Assembly (NCBI RefSeq): GCF_001422325.1
Contig: NZ_LMMR01000001.1
Span: 249,256 to 313,255 of the forward strand
Origin: Leifsonia sp. Leaf264
GTDB taxonomy: Bacteria > Actinomycetota > Actinomycetes > Actinomycetales > Microbacteriaceae
Length of the DNA: 64,000 nt
Reading direction: 5' to 3'
Every line of letters begins with the position of its first letter. Positions within the stretch are counted from its first letter, which is position 1. Below are positions 52,870-60,710 of the stretch, in pieces. Below the pieces are notes generated by a model. The model did not search any database and was not told where the DNA came from. It saw nothing but the letters and a program-made list of their open reading frames with translations. The translations under genes and the position numbers were made by a program.

Positions 52870-53826
52870 TAGGCTGCGGGCGTGGCCGCTCTCACGCACG
52901 AGCCGGTCTGCAGGAACTCCCGCCGCCCGCCGTTGGCAGCGCGGGCAGAGGTGCGAGCCACGGTTCATGAAGGACTCGCGCACGATCGGCGTGCCGCAGC
53001 GCGGGCACGGCTTCCCCTGCTGCCCGTACACGTTCAAGGAGTGCGAGAAGTAGCCCGAGGCGCCGTTCACGTTGACGTACTGCGCGTCGAAGCTGGTGCC
53101 TCCCTCGGCGAGGGCCTTCTGAAGCACGTGCCGCACCTCGGCGAGAAGCAGACGGGCCTTCGGCTTCGACAGCGACGCCGACGGGGTGTCGTAGTGCACC
53201 TTCGCCGCCCACAGGGCCTCGTCGGCGTAGATGTTGCCGATTCCGCTCACCACGTTCTGATTGAGCAGTGAACGCTTGATACCCGTCCGCGTGCGAGCGA
53301 GCGCCGCGAAAAATGCAGAGTCGGAGAACGCGGGATCGAGCGGGTCGCGGGCGATGTGGGCGACCTGGCTCGGGATCGACCGGTCCCAGTCTCCGGATGC
53401 CGCTCCCCCGTACCCCGCGACAGCGCCGTCAGCGGTCGGAACCATGGCGTCGACCGCCATCGATCCGAAGATGCGCTGGTCGACGAAGTTGACCCAGAGT
53501 TCGCCGTGGGTCGGATGATCCAGATGCAGACGGATGCGCAGGAGCCCGGCCTCTTCGAATCCCGGCGCGCGCAGAAGCACCTGCCCGCTCATGCCGAGGT
53601 GCGTGACGAGGGCGTCGCCGGAGTCGAGGGGCAGCCACAGGAACTTGCCGCGGCGCACGGCCGCCAGCATCCGTCGACCCTCGATGAGGTCGACGAAGGT
53701 GCCACGGGCCACGGCGTGCCGCTTGAGCGATCGCGGCTCGAACACCTCGACGCCGGCGATGACCGAGCCCGTGACAGCCGGTTCGAGGCCGGCCCTTACG
53801 ACTTCGACCTCGGGCAGCTCCGGCAT
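52867..53826 (-). CDS. mutM: Formamidopyrimidine-DNA glycosylase MutM (Fpg)
   Basis: Bifunctional glycosylase/AP lyase that removes 8-oxoguanine. The 319 residues start with PELPEVEVVRAGLE, where Pro2 and Glu3 are catalytic. The lesion-site Lys lies in RRGKFLWLPL near 57-66, the helix-two-turn-helix in KRSLLNQNVVSGIGNIYADEALW near 195-217, and the C-terminal zinc finger in CPRCGTPIVRE...CPRCQR near 275-300. The chain is somewhat longer than the usual 270-290 because of an insert near 130-145 and a C-terminal tail. It follows rnc by seven bases, the standard rnc-mutM pair. Confidence 0.96.
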   Translation of the reverse strand: MPELPEVEVVRAGLEPAVTGSVIAGVEVFEPRSLKRHAVARGTFVDLIEGRRMLAAVRRGKFLWLPLDSGDALVTHLGMSGQVLLRAPGFEEAGLLRIRLHLDHPTHGELWVNFVDQRIFGSMAVDAMVPTADGAVAGYGGAASGDWDRSIPSQVAHIARDPLDPAFSDSAFFAALARTRTGIKRSLLNQNVVSGIGNIYADEALWAAKVHYDTPSASLSKPKARLLLAEVRHVLQKALAEGGTSFDAQYVNVNGASGYFSHSLNVYGQQGKPCPRCGTPIVRESFMNRGSHLCPRCQRRAAGVPADRLVRESGHARSL

Positions 53827-53833
53827 CCGTGCG

Positions 53834-54550
53834 CTACTTCGCGGAGCTCGAGGACTTCGCGGCAGCCCCGTCGAGCAGCGACCATGCCTGGAGGGCCGCG
53901 GCCATCTCGGCGTGCTTCTTGCTGGTGCCCTCGCCTGTGGCGGAGACGTCGCCGACCGTGACCGTTGCGACGAACACCTTCGAGTGGTCGGGCCCGCTCT
54001 CGCTGATGGCGTAGACGGGCGCCGGCTTGCCGTGGCGCGCGGCACTCTCCTGCAGGCTCGTCTTGGGATCCATCGATGCACCGAACCTGTCGGGGTCGGT
54101 GAGGAGCGGGTCGATGATGCGCAGCACGAACGCCGTCGCGACGTCGCCACCGCGATCGAGGTAGACCGCGCCGATGATGGCCTCGACGGTGTCGGCGAGG
54201 ATCGACGCCTTGTCGCGTCCGCCGGTCTGGGTCTCCCCGCGGCCGAGGCGCACGTAACTGCCGATGTCGTTCTGGCGCGCGACCTCGGCGAGGGCGGCAC
54301 TGCTCACGAGGCTCGCTCGGCGCTTGGCCAGCTCACCCTCTTCGAGCGACGGGTACTCGCGATAGAGCATGACCGTCACGGCCTGCCCGAGGATCGAGTC
54401 GCCGAGGAACTCGAGTCGCTCGTTCGTCGGGATGCCGCCGTGCTCATAGGCATACGAGCGGTGCGTCAGGGCGAGCTCGAAGAGCTCGGCATCGAGTTCG
54501 ATGCCGAGCTGAGCGAGCAGGCCCTGCGGAGCTTTCTCCGAGGTACTCAC
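53834..54550 (-). CDS. rnc: Ribonuclease III
   Basis: Cuts double-stranded RNA, including the rRNA precursor. The 238 residues have the nuclease domain with signature ERLEFLGDSILGQAVT near 42-57 (metal-binding Glu and Asp), the second acidic pair in DTVEAIIGAVYLDRGG near 116-131, and a C-terminal double-stranded-RNA-binding domain (about 160-228). GTG start without a clear binding site. A terminator separates it from upstream rpmF, so it must have its own promoter, which I could not locate exactly. Confidence 0.95.
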   Translation of the reverse strand: MSTSEKAPQGLLAQLGIELDAELFELALTHRSYAYEHGGIPTNERLEFLGDSILGQAVTVMLYREYPSLEEGELAKRRASLVSSAALAEVARQNDIGSYVRLGRGETQTGGRDKASILADTVEAIIGAVYLDRGGDVATAFVLRIIDPLLTDPDRFGASMDPKTSLQESAARHGKPAPVYAISESGPDHSKVFVATVTVGDVSATGEGTSKKHAEMAAALQAWSLLDGAAAKSSSSAK

Positions 54551-54570
54551 GAGTGCGAAGTCCGCAGTCC

Positions 54571-54608
54571 GAAACGAAAGGCGCGGGCCGACGTTGCCGT
54601 CAGCCCGC
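54571..54608 (-). terminator. Rho-independent terminator of DUF177-rpmF
   Basis: On the minus strand an eleven-pair stem (GCGGGC, one G-T wobble, GACG; arms within 54583-54608) with loop GCAA is followed by GCCTTTCGTTT. It starts about 16 bases after the rpmF stop. Confidence 0.75.
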
Positions 54609-54624
54609 GATCCTCACGATCGAT

Positions 54625-54828
54625 TCAGACGTCGGCGACCTTGCGGCCCTTGTACTCGAGGAACAGGGGGGTGCCTGCGGAGTCCTCGACGACCTTGGCG
54701 CGGTGCGGAAGGCTGTAGGTGACCTTGCCGTTCTCGACGGTCTTGACGAGCGTGGGGACCTCGGCCTTCCACTGCGAACGACGCGAGTGGGTGTTGCTGC
54801 GAGACTTCTTCCGCTTGGGAACAGCCAT
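54625..54828 (-). CDS. rpmF: 50S ribosomal protein L32 (zinc-free form)
   Basis: Ribosomal protein L32 of 67 residues: [20 protein letters not shown] fills residues 3-22. There are no cysteines, so this is the C-minus type that does not bind zinc; a zinc-binding paralogue may exist elsewhere, as in other Actinobacteria. It starts three bases after the DUF177 stop, the common yceD-rpmF pair. Confidence 0.96.
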   Translation of the reverse strand: MAVPKRKKSRSNTHSRRSQWKAEVPTLVKTVENGKVTYSLPHRAKVVEDSAGTPLFLEYKGRKVADV

Positions 54829-54831
54829 GAT

Positions 54832-55401
54832 TCAACTCTCTTTCTGCTGTTCAGCGCGCTCGTGAGAGCTGTCGCTGATGTCTGAGGAAGCTCCCAGGCC
54901 TGCAAGCGCGGCCCATCGCGGGTCATGCTGCACTCGTTCACCGAGTTCCGGGTGTTCTTCGATCCGCAGCCCTGTCTCGGGATCGAGACCGGGGCAATCA
55001 GGCCGACACACCGGCTGGAACGGAAGTGCTAGCACTACCGCATCCCTGATGAGTGATTCAAGATCCACGTGGTCGTCTTGAACCTCATACTCGAAAGCTT
55101 CTCCAGAAGAATACGCGAAAAGCTCCTGAAACTCGACTTCGACAGGCAGGGAGATGTCTGTGAGGCATCGTCCGCACTCGCCATCGGCGGTCGCGGACAC
55201 CTCGGCGGAGACCAGAACGCCCTCGTGCACGGACTCCAGGCGCACGTCGACGTCGATGGACTCCCCGGCGCGCACGGCGACGAGGCCCTCCCCCATGTCC
55301 TCCGTCAGCGGGATGGACAGGTCGTGCTCACGCATCTCGCCCGGGCGGTGCAGGAGGTCACGGACGTTCACGACGTACGGCGTCTTCTCGAACTTGCTCA
55401 C
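54832..55401 (-). CDS. DUF177 (YceD) family protein
   Basis: A 189-residue acidic protein of the YceD family, which in other bacteria and plastids is needed for 23S rRNA maturation and is linked to rpmF. The core has VRAGESIDVDVRLESVHEGVLVSAEVS near 42-68, GECGRCLTDISLPVEVEFQELFAY near 74-97 (CxxC-like GRC) and CRPDCPGLDPETG near 131-143, a second cysteine pair that could bind zinc with the first. GTG start directly after a TAGAAT box. Confidence 0.93.
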   Translation of the reverse strand: MSKFEKTPYVVNVRDLLHRPGEMREHDLSIPLTEDMGEGLVAVRAGESIDVDVRLESVHEGVLVSAEVSATADGECGRCLTDISLPVEVEFQELFAYSSGEAFEYEVQDDHVDLESLIRDAVVLALPFQPVCRPDCPGLDPETGLRIEEHPELGERVQHDPRWAALAGLGASSDISDSSHERAEQQKES

Positions 55402-55409
55402 GAGGATCG

Positions 55410-55415
55410 ATTCTA
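55410..55415 (-). promoter_or_regulatory. Leaderless-type -10 box of DUF177-rpmF (TAGAAT) overlapping a stop codon
   Basis: TAGAAT matches TATAAT at five of six positions and ends eight bases before the GTG at 55401. Its first three bases are the TAG stop codon of the transglutaminase gene. Confidence 0.6.
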
Positions 55416-57743
55416 CGCGGCGGCGGCGCGTCTTCCGCGGCCGGGACCGAATGCCTCGGGCCTGAGCGATCGCGGCAACAGCGCCGCACGCACCCGCGAC
55501 CGGAGATCCACACCGGACCGGAGTGCGGCCAGGACGGCATCGAGATCGTCGACGAGGGCCTGCGCCCGATGCCGGTTCTGCGCCTCAAGACGTGCGTAAC
55601 GCTCGTGCTCGACCGCGTCGCGCAAGCGCCCCAGGGAGGCGGACGCGGCCTCGGTCAGGCCCCCGGAAGCTGACAGCCTGCTGGCAAGATGCCGCGCGGT
55701 CTCGGTGTCCGGCACGCCGAGACCCAGATCGACCGACGTGTCCACGAGTTCACGCCACAGCAACGACGGTGACGCACGACCTGAGGCCACTCGCCGTCGA
55801 CGCTGCAGTCGTCCGGCTGTGCGGATGAGGAATGGCAGCAGGAGGACGAGCAGAGCAGCGAGCACGACCGCTGTGATCTGCACCCAGACCAGCGATGCCT
55901 GAGCAGCAGTCGCCGCGCCGGCCATGTTCTCGTTGCGACCCTGAAGGGCCTGGTCGCGGTTCGCCTGGTCGTTCGTCGAGGGCGCGACGGGGGCCGCCGA
56001 GCTCTGTCCGACGCCGCGTGCGTAGTCGGGGATCGAGCCTCGACCCGTCGTCGGCTCGAACGGAACCCAGCCGACGCCGGGGAAGTACAGTTCGGGCCAG
56101 GTGTGCAGATCGTGAGTGGTCACGTTCCAGCGGGGCAGGCCCTCCATCGTGTCCCGGGAGCTCTCACCGGGGAGGTAGCCGAGCGCGATGCGGGAGGGGA
56201 TGCCGAGGGTCCTCGCCATGATCGCCATCGCTGAGGCGAAGTGGATGCAGTACCCCTTCTTGACATCGAGGAACTTGGCGATGACGTCGAGGCTGCCACC
56301 GTCGTAACCCTCGTCGACAGGCGCCTCCGTCGAGTACGCGAAGGCGCTGCTGCGGAAGTAGCGCTGAAGCGCTACCGCCGCGTCGTAGGGATTCTGCACA
56401 TTCGCGGTCTCCTCGGCGGCGAGCTCGCCGATGATGCCCGGCGCGTTCTCGGGAAGCTCGAGGTACTGCTGGACCGCCGTCGGGTAGTCCGTCCCGCTGG
56501 CGCGCAACTGCTCGGCCGTCGGCTTCAGCTCGAGCCCGTCCACCTTGTAGTCCTGGCCGCGCGTGGTCGACTTCTCGCTCGACACCGTGAGCGCGCCGTC
56601 GTCCCACTGCCAGTCCCCGTCGAGGCCCTCGATGCTCGTCGCGGGGTACGGGACCGGGAGCCAGGAACTCACGACGGTGTCGATCTGCACGATGGTGCGG
56701 ATGTCGTCGCGCTTGACGGCATCCGTCAGCCCCTCGGGAGGACCGAAGTCGTCGACGGTGTTGGTGAGATCCGTCGCACCACGCCCGGCGACCCATTCGA
56801 GGTCGTCGGAGAAGCTGTCGAGGGTGAGGAGCTTGAAGTACGGCTGGTCGTCGGCGGTCGTGCCGTAGTGCATGGCGAGCGACGCCTCGGGACGGCGGAG
56901 GTCCTGTCCGAGGTCGATCAGCGGGCTGACCCCCGAACCGAAGAGCACGCCGGTCTGCTTGTTCGAGATGACCGAGGAGTCTGAGAGCGCCGGGGTCGCG
57001 GCGGACAGCACGAGAGCCGAGACTATGGCGATGGCTCCGACGCCCAGCGAGCCCCAGATCGGACCTGGGCCCCGGCGTTCCGGTCCGGTGCTGCGCGGCG
57101 CCGCACGGCCCCTGTCGCGGGTCGCCGCCTCGCTCCGGCGACGGATGCGCACGTCGACGCGCAGCAACAGCAGGTAGGCGCAGGCCGTGAGCACGAGGGC
57201 TGCGACATCCGTTCCCGACTTGGTGATGAGGGCGGGAACCGAGACCGGGATGAGGACGAGGGCTCCGGCGACGGCCGGAAGTCGCAGCGTGATCGCGACG
57301 ACGTCGAGCGCTATGGCGAGCAGCCCGGCGCCGACGGTCAGGAGGAACATGACACCGGGGTAGACGACGGCCGGCACGGCCTGCTGCTGGATGGACAGCA
57401 TGCCCGCCTCGGTCAGGGCACCCCACTGGTCGATCGTGCCCGGCGTCGGTACCAGCCAGAGCAACCCTGAGCCCTCGCCGAAGAACAGCGTGAGCGTCAG
57501 GATCAGCACCCCGCCCGACGCCAATGGCACGATGGAGCGGCCCCACCCCAGTTGACGGAATGCGGCTGCCGACACGAGGGTGATGACCGAGACGGCGGCC
57601 ATCACCCACCACCAGCCGGATCCGCGCAAGACGGGGCCGAGGGCCATCGAGGCGACGAGCAGGAGCACCACGAGGCAACCGGTCAGCGGCCAGTAGTTGC
57701 GCCCCCGCTCGGCGAAGCGGGGAAGAGTCTCAGACCGGCTCAC
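55413..57743 (-). CDS. Transglutaminase-domain membrane protein (TgpA-like)
   Basis: A 776-residue membrane protein: about six N-terminal membrane segments (residues 20-200), an extracytoplasmic DUF3488/transglutaminase-like region, one further membrane segment near 625-645 and a cytoplasmic helical tail (DUF4129-like). The catalytic Cys is in KKGYCIHFASAMAIMARTLGIPSR near 480-503 and the His in THDLHTWPELYFPGVGWVPFEPT near 535-557. The third residue is Glu (FEPT) where many family members have Asp. The start is the GTG at 57743, with GGAGGG six bases upstream, overlapping the DUF58 stop by 14 bases. MoxR-DUF58-transglutaminase is a widespread trio; roles in envelope stress are inferred. Confidence 0.9.
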   Translation of the reverse strand: MSRSETLPRFAERGRNYWPLTGCLVVLLLVASMALGPVLRGSGWWWVMAAVSVITLVSAAAFRQLGWGRSIVPLASGGVLILTLTLFFGEGSGLLWLVPTPGTIDQWGALTEAGMLSIQQQAVPAVVYPGVMFLLTVGAGLLAIALDVVAITLRLPAVAGALVLIPVSVPALITKSGTDVAALVLTACAYLLLLRVDVRIRRRSEAATRDRGRAAPRSTGPERRGPGPIWGSLGVGAIAIVSALVLSAATPALSDSSVISNKQTGVLFGSGVSPLIDLGQDLRRPEASLAMHYGTTADDQPYFKLLTLDSFSDDLEWVAGRGATDLTNTVDDFGPPEGLTDAVKRDDIRTIVQIDTVVSSWLPVPYPATSIEGLDGDWQWDDGALTVSSEKSTTRGQDYKVDGLELKPTAEQLRASGTDYPTAVQQYLELPENAPGIIGELAAEETANVQNPYDAAVALQRYFRSSAFAYSTEAPVDEGYDGGSLDVIAKFLDVKKGYCIHFASAMAIMARTLGIPSRIALGYLPGESSRDTMEGLPRWNVTTHDLHTWPELYFPGVGWVPFEPTTGRGSIPDYARGVGQSSAAPVAPSTNDQANRDQALQGRNENMAGAATAAQASLVWVQITAVVLAALLVLLLPFLIRTAGRLQRRRRVASGRASPSLLWRELVDTSVDLGLGVPDTETARHLASRLSASGGLTEAASASLGRLRDAVEHERYARLEAQNRHRAQALVDDLDAVLAALRSGVDLRSRVRAALLPRSLRPEAFGPGRGRRAAAA

Positions 57744-59073
57744 CGACGGCCCTCCGATCGCGTCCCGTCTGCTCCCATGCCTCGGCGATGCCGCGGGTGT
57801 TCCGCAGGGGCACGCAGCGCCACCCGGCGTCCTCGAGCTGCTCGACGACGACAGCGGCCACGGTGTCGATGACGAAGGCCACGGCCGGCTCGCAGTAGGG
57901 GCGCAGGGCCGCGAGTTCCTGGGCCTCGCGCACGTCGACATCGATCAGAACAGCGAACGTCGGCAGTCGCGAACCCGGATTCCTGATGGCGCTGCCGGGC
58001 GAGTCCGCCCGCGTGTCCCTGTCGCTGCCGGCCGCGGGCAGCTGCAGGTTGGCCAGGCCCTCGAGCAGGTCGCGGTCACCGGCGGGCAGGCGATACGGCG
58101 TGGGGGTGTCGCCGCGCAGCCCGCCCCGAATGCGGTCGGCAGCCGGAGACAGTTGGCTGGAGCCGGTCTCGATCACGTCGAGGCGGAAGCCGGCATCGAG
58201 CAGGTGGATGCCGATCGACGCCGCCATCTCGAGGGAGAGCTCGAACGCCCCGTCGAGGCGGGGCCGCGTGATGTTCGACCCACCGCGCATCCCGACCGAG
58301 TGCGTGGTGTCGATGATGAGACGCGCCTCGGGGTTGCTGCGCTGCTCCTCCTGGCGCACCATGAGCTCCCCGTGGCGAGCGGTGGCGGGCCAGTTCATGC
58401 GGCGCAGCGGATCGCCGGGACGGTACTCCCGGGCGATGAGCTCGTCGGAGTTCGGGTTCGAGTGCCGCAGCAGCTCGTGCATGCTGCCGTCGCCGTTGGT
58501 GAGCGAGAGGGCGTTGCCGGGCAGTGGACTCACCCGCGGAGTCACGACGAGATCGTGGGGAACGCCCACCGACTGCTCGCCGGAGGCGAGTCCGAAGGGA
58601 TCGGCGCGATCGAGGATGAGGGGCCCGATGCCGAACACCCCGCGGCGGCGCGGCGTCAGGGTGTACTCCAGGCGGGCCGTGTCCCCCTCGTCGACGCGTC
58701 CGTGGCGCCCGAGGCTCGGCATAAGGGCGCTCTCCGGCACCGAGATGCCGGCCTCGGCCTGGTCGCGCCAGCGCGCCCCGTAGCTGGGGCGCATCGAGAG
58801 GTTCTGCACGATCAGGGAGACGACGGCCTCGGATCCGGCCGGCACGATGACGGGTGAGAACGAGCGCGTGACGTGGACCCGCATCCGTCGCACCAGGACA
58901 TACCCCATGGCGACGAGCGGGATGGCGATGAGGAAGCAGGCCACGAAGAGGGCGTCACGGCGTTCCAGGAACAGCCCGTAGAGGAACATGGCGATGCCGG
59001 CGGCGAGGAACGCCCAGCCACGCAACGTGGGACGGGGCCACCACAGCTTCTGGGAACGGACGTCGTCGGCCAT
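57730..59073 (-). CDS. DUF58 domain-containing membrane protein
   Basis: A 447-residue protein with two N-terminal membrane segments (about 19-60), a beta-rich domain (about 70-190) and the DUF58 core with SDELIAREYRPGDPLRRMNWPATARHGELMVRQEE near 212-246, followed by a vWA-like segment starting LIIDTTHSVG near 255. DUF58 proteins work with MoxR ATPases, probably assembling or activating envelope or metalloprotein complexes. It lies eight bases downstream of moxR and overlaps the transglutaminase gene. Confidence 0.9.
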   Translation of the reverse strand: MADDVRSQKLWWPRPTLRGWAFLAAGIAMFLYGLFLERRDALFVACFLIAIPLVAMGYVLVRRMRVHVTRSFSPVIVPAGSEAVVSLIVQNLSMRPSYGARWRDQAEAGISVPESALMPSLGRHGRVDEGDTARLEYTLTPRRRGVFGIGPLILDRADPFGLASGEQSVGVPHDLVVTPRVSPLPGNALSLTNGDGSMHELLRHSNPNSDELIAREYRPGDPLRRMNWPATARHGELMVRQEEQRSNPEARLIIDTTHSVGMRGGSNITRPRLDGAFELSLEMAASIGIHLLDAGFRLDVIETGSSQLSPAADRIRGGLRGDTPTPYRLPAGDRDLLEGLANLQLPAAGSDRDTRADSPGSAIRNPGSRLPTFAVLIDVDVREAQELAALRPYCEPAVAFVIDTVAAVVVEQLEDAGWRCVPLRNTRGIAEAWEQTGRDRRAVGEPV

Positions 59074-59081
59074 CGTGCGAA

Positions 59082-60122
59082 TCAGGACCGCTTCTGGTTT
59101 CCGAGCGGCACCGGGGTCTCCGACACTATCCGCAGCACGATCTCCTCGATGAGGGCCGAGCTGTCCTGGTGGTGATGGCCAAGGGCACGGCTGGTGGGGA
59201 CGAGCCTGTGGCCGAGCACGGCGACGGCGAGGTCGTCGATGTCGTCCGGCAGCACGAAGTCGCGGCCCTGGAGGGCTGCATGCGCCTTCGCGGCCCGGAT
59301 CAGCTGCAGGGTGGCGCGCGGGCTGCCGCCGAGGCGCAGATCGCGATCGTCTCGAGTGGCACGCACCAGGGCGACCGCATACTCCTTGACTCCGGGGGCG
59401 GCGAACACCCCGCGCGCCGAGGACATCATCGCCCGCAGCTGCTCGAGATCCACCACGGCGCCGATCTGCTCGAGTGGGCTGGTCACGTCGCGCGTGTTCA
59501 GCATCTCCACCTCGTTCTCGGTGTCGGGGTACCCCATCGAGATGCGTGCCATGAAACGGTCGCGCTGGGCCTCGGGAAGGGCGTAGGTGCCCTCCATCTC
59601 GATCGGGTTCTGGGTCGCGACGACGGTGAACGGCGTCGACAGCAGGTAGGTCGTGCCGTCGACGGTGACCTGGCGCTCCTCCATGCACTCGAGCAGGGCC
59701 GACTGGGTCTTCGGCGAGGCGCGGTTGATCTCGTCGCCGATGACGATGTTCGCGAACACGGCCCCGGGCTTGAACTCGAACCGGCGCTCGGCCTGGTTGT
59801 ACATCGACACGCCGGTGACGTCGCTCGGCAGGAGATCGGGAGTGAACTGGATGCGGCTCACTGTGCTGTCGACCGACTTCGCCAGCGCTTTGGCGAGCAT
59901 GGTCTTACCCACGCCGGGGACGTCCTCGATGAGCAGGTGGCCCTCGGCGAGGAGCACCGTGAGCGCCGTGCGCACCGCGGCGTGCTTGCCCGCGATGACG
60001 GACTCGACGTTGGCGATGATCGCGTTGGCGTGCCGCAGCACCTCGTCGAGCGGCATGGCGACTGTGTCGTCGGCCGTCGCGACGGAGGAGTCTGTCGGGA
60101 TTCGGGTGGCTGAGCTGTTCAT
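59082..60122 (-). CDS. MoxR-family AAA+ ATPase
   Basis: A 346-residue chaperone-like ATPase. Walker A is [16 protein letters not shown] near 70-85, Walker [25 protein letters not shown] near 130-153, sensor 1 [24 protein letters not shown] near 168-191, and the lid includes [18 protein letters not shown] near 276. Likely acts on or with the DUF58 protein eight bases downstream. The ATG overlaps the coaD stop by four bases, tying this lineage-specific trio to the housekeeping coaD transcript. Confidence 0.93.
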   Translation of the reverse strand: MNSSATRIPTDSSVATADDTVAMPLDEVLRHANAIIANVESVIAGKHAAVRTALTVLLAEGHLLIEDVPGVGKTMLAKALAKSVDSTVSRIQFTPDLLPSDVTGVSMYNQAERRFEFKPGAVFANIVIGDEINRASPKTQSALLECMEERQVTVDGTTYLLSTPFTVVATQNPIEMEGTYALPEAQRDRFMARISMGYPDTENEVEMLNTRDVTSPLEQIGAVVDLEQLRAMMSSARGVFAAPGVKEYAVALVRATRDDRDLRLGGSPRATLQLIRAAKAHAALQGRDFVLPDDIDDLAVAVLGHRLVPTSRALGHHHQDSSALIEEIVLRIVSETPVPLGNQKRS

Positions 60123-60607
60123 CGGAGTGACCCCTGGAGGAATTCGGCGACGGCACGCGGCACGTAGGGGGCCACGTCGCCCCCGAGAGCCGCGACCTGT
60201 CGGACGAGGGAACTGGACACGTGCGCGTGAGCCGGATCGGGGAGCATGAAGATGGTCTCCACTCCGGCCAGGTTGCGATTGACTATCGCCATCGGGGTCT
60301 CGTAGGCGACATCCACCTGCGAGCGGATGCCCTTGACGAGAACCGATGCCCCGACATCGGTGCAGTAGTCGACGAGGAGCCCGACACTCCAGGAGGCGAC
60401 GACGACGTTGCCGCCGGCTCCACTCTCGGCGACGGCTCGTTCGAGCAGGCTCACCCGCTGGGCGATCGGGAGCAGGGCATTCTTGTCGGGGTTGTGCACG
60501 ACGAGGACGTGCAGTTCGTCGAACAGGCCTGCAGCGCGCTCGATCACGTCGAGGTGACCCAGCGTCGCTGGGTCGAAGGAACCGGGAACGACGGCGATCC
60601 TGCGCAT
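60119..60607 (-). CDS. coaD: Phosphopantetheine adenylyltransferase
   Basis: Penultimate step of coenzyme A synthesis: adenylation of 4'-phosphopantetheine. The 162 residues match the family: [20 protein letters not shown] near 6-25 (nucleotidyltransferase HxGH as TLGH), [13 protein letters not shown] near 34-46, [15 protein letters not shown] near 87-101 and [18 protein letters not shown] near 126-143. ATG 60607 has a TAGGGT box seven bases upstream, which can also be read as a weak binding site. It is translationally coupled to moxR. Confidence 0.96.
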   Translation of the reverse strand: MRRIAVVPGSFDPATLGHLDVIERAAGLFDELHVLVVHNPDKNALLPIAQRVSLLERAVAESGAGGNVVVASWSVGLLVDYCTDVGASVLVKGIRSQVDVAYETPMAIVNRNLAGVETIFMLPDPAHAHVSSSLVRQVAALGGDVAPYVPRAVAEFLQGSLR

Positions 60608-60614
60608 GGCTTTC

Positions 60615-60620
60615 ACCCTA
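60615..60620 (-). promoter_or_regulatory. Leaderless-type -10 box of coaD (TAGGGT)
   Basis: TAGGGT ends seven bases before the coaD ATG, the same hexamer and spacing as at glgP. Confidence 0.5.
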
Positions 60621-60674
60621 GCCTGACGGCATCCGTCCGCTGCTGGAGAGCCGGTGTGAATCCCCGAACGGGGG

Positions 60675-60710
60675 CCATCACGCCTTGTTGAGCCATCACG
60701 CCTTGTTGAG
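60675..60710. repeat. Perfect 18-base tandem duplication at the recG stop codon
   Basis: CCATCACGCCTTGTTGAG occurs twice in a row (60675-60692 and 60693-60710). The inner copy holds the last five codons and the stop of recG. The outer copy repeats the same codons in frame after the stop, so read-through would add only a few residues ending LNKA again. Confidence 0.85.
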
